NCBI RefSeq assembly: GCF_003417065.2
Contig: NZ_QVLT01000007.1
Coordinates: 95,337 to 159,336 of the forward strand
Source of the DNA: Hymenobacter lapidiphilus
GTDB taxonomy: Bacteria > Bacteroidota > Bacteroidia > Cytophagales > Hymenobacteraceae
DNA length: 64,000 nt
Reading direction: 5' to 3'
Notes under the pieces: model-generated
What the model was told of the DNA's origin: nothing
The model's database searches: none
What the model saw: the letters and a program-made list of their open reading frames with translations, nothing else
Shown: piece by piece, positions 57,677 to 64,000 of the stretch
Layout: every line of letters starts with the position of its first letter
Numbering within the stretch: position 1 is the stretch's first letter
Translations under genes and position numbers: made by a program

Positions 57677-59476
57677 CTACCGTCGGCCGCCGAAGATTCG
57701 CTCGAAGAAGCCGCCGCGCTTTTTGGTTTTGGTCTTCACTTTGATTTTGGTGGGTGCCGAAGTGCCTGGGACGGGCCGCGCAACGGGCGGACGCGGAGCC
57801 GGGGGTTCGGTGGCCGGCTGGGGCGTAGGCGGCGTTACGGGCTCCGGTGCGGGGGCCGGTGCCAGAACTGGCTCGGGTGGGGCCTGGGCGACGATTATTT
57901 CGGCGGCGCGGCCGGTGGTGCGCACCCACACCGGGCGGCTCTCGTTGTGCAGACGGTCGAGGGAGGTGAGGTAGTAGGCGTAGGCCTCGCCGGGGCGGGC
58001 GGTGGTGTCGGCGAAGATGAGGCCGGTGACGGGGCCGGGGCGCACCAGGGCCAGCAGGTTGCGTGGGTCGTCGGGGCGGGGCGTTTGGTCGGGTGTGAAG
58101 CGGTAGAGGGCGTAGTAGGAAGCCTGGTCGCCGTCGGGGGCGGGCGGGGCGGGTTGCCAGGTGAGGACGTTGGCGGCGGGGCTGGCCGTGAGGGTCAGGC
58201 GCTGGGGCGGCAGCGGCGGCACGGCGTCAATCCAGGGCATGGTGGGCGGCAGGGCCGGGTAGCGGAACTCGTGCTGGCGCAACGAATCGGTGGTGCGCAG
58301 CGGATTGGCCATGAGCGACTTCGAGCTGAAGAACACGCTGCCCTGCAGCTCGGCCGGGAAGGTGCGGTTCAGGCGAATCTGCCGGGGCAGCTCGCGCGGG
58401 TTGCGCCACACGGTGTCGGCCTTGGTGTTTTCGAGCATGCGGTAGGCGCCGTGGCCGATGTACACGTGGCGGCCGTTGGCGTTGCGGGCCCACCATTCCA
58501 CCAGCGTGGGGTAGCGGGCCACCGCGAAGCCGGTGCTCCAGTACAGCTGGGGCAGCACGTAATCCACCCAGCCCTGGCGGGTCCATTCCAGCGCGTCGGC
58601 ATACAGGCCGTCGTAGCCCTCGAAGGCGCGGGTGTCGGAACCGTTGGGGTCGGTGCGCTGGTTGCGCCACACGCCGAAGGGCGAGATACCAAACTTCACC
58701 CAGCGCTTGGTGCTGCTAATGGATTCGTGCAGGTCGCGGATGAGCAGGTTCACATTCTGGCGGCGCCAGTCGGCCAGCTTGAGGTTATCGGGGTTGTAGC
58801 GGGCGAAGGCATCCTGGTCCTCAATCACCTTTTTAGCCTCCGGATAGGGGTAGAAATAGTCGTCGAAATGCACCCCGTCGATGTCGTAACGACGCACCAC
58901 GTCCAGAATTACGCGATTGATGTAGGCGCGCACTTCGGGCAGGCCGGGGTTGTAGAGCAGCTTGCCCGAGTAGCGCAGAAACCACTCCGGATGCTGCCGG
59001 TACGGATGGTTGGGCGCGAGCCGGCGCGTGAGCGTGTCCATGGTGGCCCGGTAGGGGTTGAACCAGGCATGGAACTCCATGCCGCGGTTGTGGGCCTCCT
59101 CAATCAGGAAGGGCAGCGGGTCGTAGTAGGGCGCGGGGGCCTTGCCCTGGGTGCCGGTCAGCCACTTGCTCCAGGGTTCCAGTTCGCTGGCGTAAAAGGC
59201 ATCCGAAGCGGGCCGCACCTGCACAAATACGGCGTTGATGCCGGTGCGCTGGTGGTCGTCGAGGATGCGGCGGTACTCGCGGCGCTGCTGCTCAGGGCTC
59301 AGGTTGCGGCTGCTGGGCCAGTCGATATTCTCGACGGTGGCAATCCAGACGCCCCGCAATTCCCGTTTGGGCGGCACTGCCTCCTGGGCCCGCCCCACGT
59401 GGGGCAGACCAATCAGCAGACAGGCAATCAGCAACAGGACAAACGGCGGGCGGGCGGCGGCAGGCAGTACGAGCAT
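57677..59476 (-). CDS. GHL10-family glycoside hydrolase (DUF187-type)
   Basis: 599 residues from the ATG at 59476. Signal peptide MLVLPAAARPPFVLLLIACL...GRAQ. The barrel domain (about residues 30-370) opens RELRGVWIATVENIDWPSSR and contains GINAVFVQVRPASDAFYASE, RGMEFHAWFNPYRATMDTLT, RYDIDGVHFDDYFYPYPEAK (catalytic-region Asp pair), KRWVKFGISPFGVWRNQRTD and VDYVLPQLYWSTGFAVARYP. An Fn3-like segment follows (about 395-490), then a Pro/Ala-rich linker and a Lys/Arg/Gly tail (FFERIFGGRR). Known: GHL10 relatives such as YngK/DigH-type enzymes can cut peptidoglycan glycan strands; specificity here is inferred. It is convergent with the SusCD operon. Confidence 0.9.
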   Translation of the reverse strand: MLVLPAAARPPFVLLLIACLLIGLPHVGRAQEAVPPKRELRGVWIATVENIDWPSSRNLSPEQQRREYRRILDDHQRTGINAVFVQVRPASDAFYASELEPWSKWLTGTQGKAPAPYYDPLPFLIEEAHNRGMEFHAWFNPYRATMDTLTRRLAPNHPYRQHPEWFLRYSGKLLYNPGLPEVRAYINRVILDVVRRYDIDGVHFDDYFYPYPEAKKVIEDQDAFARYNPDNLKLADWRRQNVNLLIRDLHESISSTKRWVKFGISPFGVWRNQRTDPNGSDTRAFEGYDGLYADALEWTRQGWVDYVLPQLYWSTGFAVARYPTLVEWWARNANGRHVYIGHGAYRMLENTKADTVWRNPRELPRQIRLNRTFPAELQGSVFFSSKSLMANPLRTTDSLRQHEFRYPALPPTMPWIDAVPPLPPQRLTLTASPAANVLTWQPAPPAPDGDQASYYALYRFTPDQTPRPDDPRNLLALVRPGPVTGLIFADTTARPGEAYAYYLTSLDRLHNESRPVWVRTTGRAAEIIVAQAPPEPVLAPAPAPEPVTPPTPQPATEPPAPRPPVARPVPGTSAPTKIKVKTKTKKRGGFFERIFGGRR

Positions 59477-59481
59477 TGCCG

Positions 59482-59489
59482 CAAATTTA
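59482..59489 (-). promoter_or_regulatory. -7 box of the GHL10 gene, leaderless geometry
   Basis: TAAATTTG on the minus strand matches TAnnTTTG and ends 5 nt before the ATG at 59476. No -33 match. Confidence 0.5.
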
Positions 59490-59603
59490 GTCCTAAAAAG
59501 CCGAGCCAGGCCTACGGCGGGCCACAATTACCCGGTTCGGGAGGCGGCCTGCCACCCGAAAAGCCACCCAGCGGGTCCGCATCCAGATCTAAGCTAGACG
59601 TGC

Positions 59604-60035
59604 TTATGCGGCCTTCAGCTTTATCAGGGCCTCGGCTTCGGGCTCCTCCACCCACACATCGACCCCTTCAATGGTGAAGATGCAGTACGCATTGCTGAAC
59701 CACGAGGCCTTGTGGCGCGATACGAGCTCCAAGCTGTCGGCCGGCAGAAAGAGGATGGCTTTATCGAGGGCGAAAGAATCACGCTGCAAATAGAGGCCGC
59801 CATGCTGCACGGCTACCTTCATCGTGTTTTTGTACATCATGGCCCCCACCCGGGCCGAGCTACTCTGCCAGCGCAGCTCCATCGGCTCGCCCAGCATACT
59901 ATGGCGGACTGCCAAATCGCCCCAGCCACCACCAAAGATGGACATACGTAACCGGCGGAAGACGAAGCGAAGTCCTAAAAAGATGAAAAACAGGAAAACG
60001 ATGTTTACGAAAATGGCGAGGTAATCCTCCGGCAT
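59604..60035 (-). CDS. Small membrane-anchored protein of unknown function
   Basis: 143 residues from the ATG at 60035. MPEDYLAIFVNIVFLFFIFL then GLRFVFRRLRMS gives one N-terminal membrane anchor with positive residues behind it (C-terminus in the cytoplasm). The soluble part is PH-like in pattern: LRWQSSSARVGAMMYKNTMK, VAVQHGGLYLQRDSFALDKA, ILFLPADSLELVSRHKASW, and ends FTIEGVDVWVEEPEAEALIK. I do not recognise a named family. It sits 127 bases from the GHL10 start on the same strand. Confidence 0.75.
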   Translation of the reverse strand: MPEDYLAIFVNIVFLFFIFLGLRFVFRRLRMSIFGGGWGDLAVRHSMLGEPMELRWQSSSARVGAMMYKNTMKVAVQHGGLYLQRDSFALDKAILFLPADSLELVSRHKASWFSNAYCIFTIEGVDVWVEEPEAEALIKLKAA

Positions 60036-60164
60036 GGGGGCTTGTGTTTTACACCTTGTTGAAACTCCCAAAATGCGGTATCTGACCAGCTGTAGAGACG
60101 TCTTCCACCGACTGTTCCAGACCAACGCGAAGCTACAAAACTGTCCTAAGCCCTGCGGCCGGCT

Positions 60165-61382
60165 TCAGGGCTTCACAACCAGATTATCCTGCACAATTTC
60201 GAAGCCGCGCTTACTAACGGCCCAGGCCACTGGTTCATCCTGCTGGGTGAAGCGGATGTTTTCCATTAGTACCCAAAATGTACCGGCCCGGGCCAAAAGC
60301 ACCTGCCGCTCCTGGGCCGGAGTGTCGGCGGCCACGTTGGTTTGCGGGCTCAGGGCGGTGAAGACCTCATCAAAAGAGCCGAATTTGGGCGCCGGGACCA
60401 GTTGGGCGGGAGCAAACGTGAGGTGGTCGGCTTGCTGGTAGCCCAAGCGGTTTTCATCCTCCAGCTGGCGCATCTCGACCTCGCTCTGCCCGGCTGTAAG
60501 CATTAGGTTAACCAGGCCGATGCGGCGACCGACCAGATCTTTAGTGAGCTTGACCTGGTAGAAGTGCTCGTCGCTGAGGGGGCTGTTCTGTTGATGCCAC
60601 GACAATGGGAATACGGTCGAGAGCTTCGCCGGTACAGTTTGCACCAGCGTGCGCAGCTGCTCGGCATAGTCCCACTCGGTGGGGTGCATGAGCTTGAAAT
60701 TGCTGACGGCCATGAAAAAGACGTTGGCCATGTCAGGGGTATAGTTAGCTTCGGGCGTACTGGCCTGCACCACGAAAAAGTGGGCTCCGCCAATTTCTGC
60801 CCAGTTCTTGAGCACCAGCCAGCGGGAGATACGCCGCGCCCCCGCTGGCCCCCCAATCGTCAGCACATCGGGCACCGCTCCACCCGGCTGCGCAATGTGC
60901 CGCTCGTGCACTACGTGCTCCTTCTGCGAATGCAGGGACATCGTCAGCCAGTCGCTGGGCGATATTTCCTGCGATATGTATGCCAGATACACTTTAATAT
61001 TGGCTTCGGGCCCCGTCGTAGCCTTCACCTCCGTGCGTAGCCCGAAGGGATTTTTCGGCGTAATAAGTTGTCGCTCGCCCCGTACCTGCCCCCAGCTCAG
61101 GGGCATTGTAATCCCGAAATGCATGGCCGGATTCGGGTCTTGCTCCACATCAAGCACCCCAAACAGCTTCGGAATCTCCTCCTTGGCATACGGTAACTGG
61201 ACGGGAAACGGGAGGGTTGAAGGAGCACCAGAAGAGTTCATGGTCGGACTAGCGGGGGTGGTACTGGATGCGGGGGTGGACTCGCAGCCTGATAAGGCAA
61301 TAAACAGGATCAACCCAACTAGCCCCAAGCGTCTAACTAGAGACGGATATACGGTGCGGAAAAATCTGGTAGTAGAACTCAT
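60165..61382 (-). CDS. Putative lipoprotein of unknown function
   Basis: 405 residues. MSSTTRFFRTVYPSLVRRLG followed by LVGLILFIALSGCESTP is a lipoprotein signal (LSGC, Cys33), then a Ser/Thr/Pro linker. The rest is soluble: AMHFGITMPLSWGQVRGERQ, NIKVYLAYISQEISPSDWLT, SLHSQKEHVVHERHIAQPGG, ISRWLVLKNWAEIGGAHFFV and MENIRFTQQDEPVAWAVSKR. The 'MPLSWGQ' and 'ISRWLVL..WAEI' segments suggest two related alpha/beta halves (about residues 80-220 and 230-405), as in repeated DUF-type sensor domains. No named family recognised. Confidence 0.78.
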   Translation of the reverse strand: MSSTTRFFRTVYPSLVRRLGLVGLILFIALSGCESTPASSTTPASPTMNSSGAPSTLPFPVQLPYAKEEIPKLFGVLDVEQDPNPAMHFGITMPLSWGQVRGERQLITPKNPFGLRTEVKATTGPEANIKVYLAYISQEISPSDWLTMSLHSQKEHVVHERHIAQPGGAVPDVLTIGGPAGARRISRWLVLKNWAEIGGAHFFVVQASTPEANYTPDMANVFFMAVSNFKLMHPTEWDYAEQLRTLVQTVPAKLSTVFPLSWHQQNSPLSDEHFYQVKLTKDLVGRRIGLVNLMLTAGQSEVEMRQLEDENRLGYQQADHLTFAPAQLVPAPKFGSFDEVFTALSPQTNVAADTPAQERQVLLARAGTFWVLMENIRFTQQDEPVAWAVSKRGFEIVQDNLVVKP

Positions 61383-61773
61383 TCAAACGAGGCGCAGGAT
61401 GATGTACGGATAGCCAGCCAAAGCTAAGTAAAGCGGTTGCAAACTCCGCATGCAGTATTTCTATGCCAGCCATCATAGCCAAATAGGCCGCCATCAACGG
61501 CAAACGCCCGGTGGTGTTGGGGCAAAACAACCAGCACAGCCTACTAAAACCGGAACCAAAACCACAGATTCTTCTTGTGTGGAGCTACTTCAGCAACTCG
61601 TGCAACATGGTCTGCCCAAAGAAGACCCGGACACGCCCGTTGCGCTTCAGAATACTGCTGACTTTGCCCGTTTGCGGGACGATGCTTTTAATGGCTTTAT
61701 AGCCAATGCAGGATTAAGAAGTATCCTGGTAAGCGGACCCACAGCGGTTTCTCGAACCGTAGACCCAGGATGA
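61383..61773. other. Intergenic region, possible gene remnant
   Basis: 391 bases without a supported gene. The plus strand is open from 61450 to 61773; its part CVELLQQLVQHGLPKEDPDT...RLRDDAFNGFIANAGLRSIL has normal-looking protein composition but no start context or signal. It may be a remnant or chance. Confidence 0.35.
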
Positions 61774-61851
61774 AGAGACGCATCTTTACGTCTTGTCGTC
61801 CGCGCCGTTGGTCCGTTATCGTTCAACGAGAAGACGCAAATATGCGTCTCT
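61774..61851. repeat. REP-like repeat, family E (copy 2)
   Basis: AGAGACGCATCTTTACGTCT... (61774-61799) pairs with 61826-61851 at 23 of 26 positions. The loop contains ATCGTTCAACG, the inverted form of the loop motif in other families. Confidence 0.75.
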
Positions 61852-61925
61852 ACACCCTGCTGGACACACCGTTTGCGAAGCCGCTTTAGGGCATCAGTAG
61901 CACATCTACCTATTAGCAATGGCCC

Positions 61926-61967
61926 AAAAAAAAGCCTGGTCGCCGTTGAGGCAACCAGGCTTTTTTT
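61926..61967 (-). terminator. Rho-independent terminator of the Thr-rich protein gene
   Basis: AAAAAAAAGCCTGGT (61926-61940) pairs with ACCAGGCTTTTTTT (61954-61967). A and T tracts on both sides make it bidirectional. It lies 30 bases past the stop at 61998. Confidence 0.9.
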
Positions 61968-61997
61968 ATGAAATGCGGTAGCCCGCATGCCACGCAG

Positions 61998-62297
61998 TTA
62001 GTCGTTGGCTTTCACTTTCTTCTTGGTCTTGTTCTTCTTGTCTTTCACCTTCACGTCGGCCGGCATCGTAGTGACGTCCGTCATGGGGGCTACAGTGGTT
62101 GCCGACTGCGTTTCTACGGTGGTAGTGGTGGCAGGTGCGGTAGTGGTGGTCGAGTTCATCACACCCGTGGCCGGGTCCGTCTGGGTGGTCGTGCTTTGCT
62201 GGGGCGTGGTGGTGGTTGTGGTAGTGTTGGTGGTTTGTGCGTTAGCAGCAACAGCACCAAACACGAATACAGCGGCGAGAACAAATAGCTTTTTCAT
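61998..62297 (-). CDS. Small secreted Thr-rich protein with Lys-rich tail
   Basis: 99 residues. Signal peptide MKKLFVLAAVFVFGAVAANA-Q; the mature protein is about half Thr (TTNTTTTTTTPQQSTTTQTD, STTTTAPATTTTVETQSATT) and ends in a very basic stretch, DVKVKDKKNKTKKKVKAND. Low complexity, likely disordered; the Thr runs could be O-glycosylated, since Bacteroidota glycosylate D(S/T)A-type sites, but only a few Thr here fit that motif. It has a terminator of its own and no operon partner. Function unknown. Confidence 0.75.
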   Translation of the reverse strand: MKKLFVLAAVFVFGAVAANAQTTNTTTTTTTPQQSTTTQTDPATGVMNSTTTTAPATTTTVETQSATTVAPMTDVTTMPADVKVKDKKNKTKKKVKAND

Positions 62298-62412
62298 AGT
62301 CAGGAAAGAAAGGAATTGGGTGAGAATTTCGAAGCAACCGGACGGTTATTTCGAATTTAGGACTTCAACGCATTCATTCGCCCATAGTTGTATTTTACCT
62401 GAATTATATACT

Positions 62413-63357
62413 TTATTTAAGAAGCTCGTGTAGCACCGTTTGCATAGCAAACGTGCGGTTGCCGGCTTCCTGGATGATGAGCGAGTTGGGCGAATCAAGC
62501 ACGGCATCCGACACTTCCACGTTGCGGCGCACGGGCAGGCAGTGCAGGAATCGGGCGTCGTTGGTACCGGCCATGTGGGCGGGCGTCAGCATCCAGCTGG
62601 GGTCGGTGCTGAGCACGTTGCCATAGTCGTGGTAGCTGCTCCAGTTTTTGGCCTGCACGAAGTCGGCGCCGGCCAAGGCCTTGTGCTGGTCGTACTCGAT
62701 GCGGGCGCCGCGGGTGAACTTGGGGTCCAGCTCGTAGCCTTCAGGGTGGGTGATGACGAGGTCTACCCAGTCGATGTCGGTGAACCAGTCGCAGAACGAG
62801 TTGGGCACGCACTGGGGCAGGGCGCGCACGTGCGGGGCCCAGGTGAGCACCACTTTCACGCGCTCCTTCTGCTTGGTTTCGGCCACCGTCAGCAGGTCAG
62901 TGAAGCTTTGCAGCGGGTGCAGCGTGGCGCTTTCGAGGCTGATGACGGGCACCGTGGCGTAACTGAGAATCTTGTTGAAGAAGACCTCGCTGTAATCGGC
63001 TTCCTTATCGGTGAGCGTGGGGAAAGTGCGCACGCCCAGCACGTCGCAGTACTGGCTCATCACGGCAATGGCCTCCTTGATGTGTTCCTGGGTCGAGCCG
63101 TCCATCACGGCACCATCGGCCGTTTCCAGCGTCCAGGAGTCGGTACCGGCGTTCAGCACCCACACCTGGGCCCCGAGGTTGTAGGCCGCCTTCACCGAGC
63201 TAAGCCGGGTGCGCAGGCTGGGGTTGAAGAAGATGAGGCCTACCGTTTTGTTGCGCCCGACTTCCTGGTAACCAAACGGGTTGGCTTTGATTTCGAGGGC
63301 CTGCTGCAACAGAACTTTATAGTCGCCCGCATCGGCGAAGGAAGTGAAGTTTTTCAT
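62413..63357 (-). CDS. argF': N-acyl-ornithine carbamoyltransferase (ArgF'-type)
   Basis: 314 residues. It is collinear with the N-succinylornithine carbamoyltransferase of Bacteroides fragilis as I recall it: GRNKTVGLIFFNPSLRTRLS (carbamoyl-phosphate motif SLRTR), AVMDGSTQEHIKEAIAVMSQ, CDVLGVRTF, ESATLHPLQSFTDLLTVAET (HPLQ), VVLTWAPHVRALPQCVPNSF, ITHPEGYELDPKF, EYDQHKALAGADFVQAKNW and FLHCLPVRRNVEVSDAVLDS. Known: these enzymes carbamoylate N-acetyl- or N-succinyl-ornithine in arginine synthesis; position 90 (Pro in the succinyl enzyme, Glu in the acetyl enzyme of Xanthomonas at 92) sets the choice. Here it is Gln90, so the acyl group is uncertain. An IS3 element lies about 90 bases upstream. 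Confidence 0.93.
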   Translation of the reverse strand: MKNFTSFADAGDYKVLLQQALEIKANPFGYQEVGRNKTVGLIFFNPSLRTRLSSVKAAYNLGAQVWVLNAGTDSWTLETADGAVMDGSTQEHIKEAIAVMSQYCDVLGVRTFPTLTDKEADYSEVFFNKILSYATVPVISLESATLHPLQSFTDLLTVAETKQKERVKVVLTWAPHVRALPQCVPNSFCDWFTDIDWVDLVITHPEGYELDPKFTRGARIEYDQHKALAGADFVQAKNWSSYHDYGNVLSTDPSWMLTPAHMAGTNDARFLHCLPVRRNVEVSDAVLDSPNSLIIQEAGNRTFAMQTVLHELLK

Positions 63358-63368
63358 TTGAGCATGTT

Positions 63369-63391
63369 AATCACAGTAGCAAACTGTGATT
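63369..63391. promoter_or_regulatory. Inverted repeat upstream of argF', possible operator
   Basis: AATCACAG (63369-63376) and CTGTGATT (63384-63391) form a perfect 8-bp inverted repeat with a 7-base spacer, 12 bases before the argF' ATG. Its size and place fit a repressor site or a hairpin in the mRNA leader. The binding protein is unknown. Confidence 0.5.
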
Positions 63392-63444
63392 TGGCAGTCG
63401 GAGTAACGACCTTATGGACAATTATTTACCTTGGCAGTTAATCG

Positions 63445-64000
63445 TGCTGACCTCCTCCCAATAGCTGGACCGCCCAAAACTAGAGGCTCAGGCGTTTTGA
63501 AGCTCGACTGTAACAGCGACTGCCATTACTTGATTGGGCGTTAAATTCTGGAGCGAACTGTGGGGTCGAAAGCCGTTGTACTCCTGCCGCCACTGCTCGA
63601 TTTTCTCCTGCGCGTCGGTCAGCGACAGGAACCAATGCACGTTCAAACACTCATCCCGGAAGCTACCGTTGAATGACTCAATATAGGGGTTATCCGTCGG
63701 TTTGCCGGGCCGCGAGAAGTCCAGTGTGACCTGCTGCTCGTAGGCCCATTTATCCAGCGCCTTGCTGATGAACTCGCTGCCGTTGTCGACCTGGATGCGT
63801 TCTGGTACGACGCCCAGCGTTTGCTGCAAGTGACTCATTACGGCCACCACGTCTTCTCCTTTCAGCGACTGCCCGACGTGAATGGCCAGGCACTGGCGAC
63901 TAAAATTATCGACTATTGTTAAGGCCCGGATCTTGCGCCCATCGAAGAGCTGATCGGCTACGAAATCCATGCTCCAGCTCTGATGCGGCCGCTGCAATTC
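63445..64000 (-). mobile_element. IS3-family insertion sequence, one end
   Basis: The transposase C-terminus is followed by a terminal sequence TGCTGACCTCCTCCCAATAG (from 63445 inward), which starts with TG as IS3-family ends do. The element runs past the right edge, so the other end, the target duplication and orfA cannot be seen. Confidence 0.8.
63488..64000 (-). CDS. IS3-family transposase OrfB, N-terminus beyond window edge
   Basis: The frame is open from the right edge; 170 codons are visible. DDE integrase core: QSWSMDFVADQLFDGRKIRA (first Asp), LTIVDNFSRQCLAIHV, VDNGSEFISKALDKWAYEQQ (second Asp), FSRPGKPTDNPYIESFNGSF (with the Glu), RDECLNVHWFLSLTDAQEKI, YNGFRPHSSLQNLTPNQVMA. Known: OrfB is made with OrfA by -1 frameshifting as the OrfAB transposase. 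The visible part has no stop and could be active. Confidence 0.95.
   Translation of the reverse strand, partial: ELQRPHQSWSMDFVADQLFDGRKIRALTIVDNFSRQCLAIHVGQSLKGEDVVAVMSHLQQTLGVVPERIQVDNGSEFISKALDKWAYEQQVTLDFSRPGKPTDNPYIESFNGSFRDECLNVHWFLSLTDAQEKIEQWRQEYNGFRPHSSLQNLTPNQVMAVAVTVELQNA

Noticed and set aside
57605..59677. 690-codon open frame on the plus strand across the GHL10 gene
   Set aside because: Shadow of the glycosidase gene; low-complexity Gly/Val/Gly-rich sequence with no domains, overlapping also the gene at 59604.
61450..61773. 107-codon plus-strand frame upstream of the lipoprotein
   Set aside because: Composition is plausible in its second half, but no promoter box, no signal and no known domain; listed only as part of an intergenic region.

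Overview
The window is a stretch of a GC-rich Bacteroidota chromosome. The best fit is a Hymenobacter-like member of the Cytophagales. The evidence is two SusC/SusD pairs, a Bacteroidota-type transcarbamylase related to N-succinyl/N-acetylornithine carbamoyltransferases, many lipoproteins with short SxxC-type lipoboxes, promoters of the TTG-N19-TAnnTTTG type, and almost no Shine-Dalgarno sequences. The genus is an inference from family content; no rRNA is present to confirm it. No tRNA, rRNA, CRISPR array or prophage was seen.

Layout. 1-2312: the 5' part of a very large secreted repeat protein that runs off the left edge. 2313-3026: AT-rich gap with a MITE-like remnant and a terminator. 3027-10183: a complete curli (functional amyloid) locus on the minus strand: csgE, csgF, csgG, then an 875-bp AT-rich regulatory gap, two curlin-repeat subunits and a CsgH/CsgC-type chaperone, followed by a TolB-like propeller lipoprotein. 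10318-24536: housekeeping genes (murI, a frameshifted recQ, an EEP-family phosphodiesterase, marC, hemE, a polytopic membrane protein, the heptose kinase rfaE1/hldE1, an aspartate-type aminotransferase, a GT2 fusion protein, recR, clpS). 24708-35030: a lipoprotein, yceI with its marR regulator, a DUF6799-like protein, dipeptide epimerase, a DAACS transporter preceded by a candidate leaderless leader peptide, a second lipoprotein, pyrG, yidC. 35208-45816: a DUF6438-type protein, an exported Fe/Mn SOD, a CarboxypepD_reg-like protein, a PhoD-like phosphatase, a NagZ-like GH3/serine-hydrolase fusion, an AlkK-type acyl-CoA ligase and an HGSNAT-like acyltransferase. 45990-57384: two divergent SusC/SusD loci; the right-hand SusC has an in-frame amber codon. 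57677-64000: a GHL10 glycosidase, a small membrane protein, an orphan lipoprotein, a Thr-rich secreted protein, an argF'-type transcarbamylase and the end of an IS3-family element.

How the parts fit. The curli genes form one functional unit: CsgE/F/G make the secretion channel and its accessories, two curlins are the cargo, and CsgH would hold subunits soluble in the periplasm. MurI, the dipeptide epimerase, the GH3/serine-hydrolase fusion and GHL10 are all consistent with peptidoglycan turnover. The SusCD pairs, the nearby lipoprotein and the HGSNAT-like protein suggest glycan uptake and modification.

The most unusual layer lies between the genes. At least five families of long inverted repeats (REP/BIME-like) fill the intergenic spaces, often starting within a few bases of a stop codon. 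Several share a loop sequence (GTTGAACG) although their stems differ, and three are preceded by heptamer tandem repeats with a TTAG core, including seven copies of TTTAGGG. A second layer is promoter geometry: in four cases a TAnnTTTG box sits only 4-5 nt before the ATG, which predicts leaderless mRNAs.
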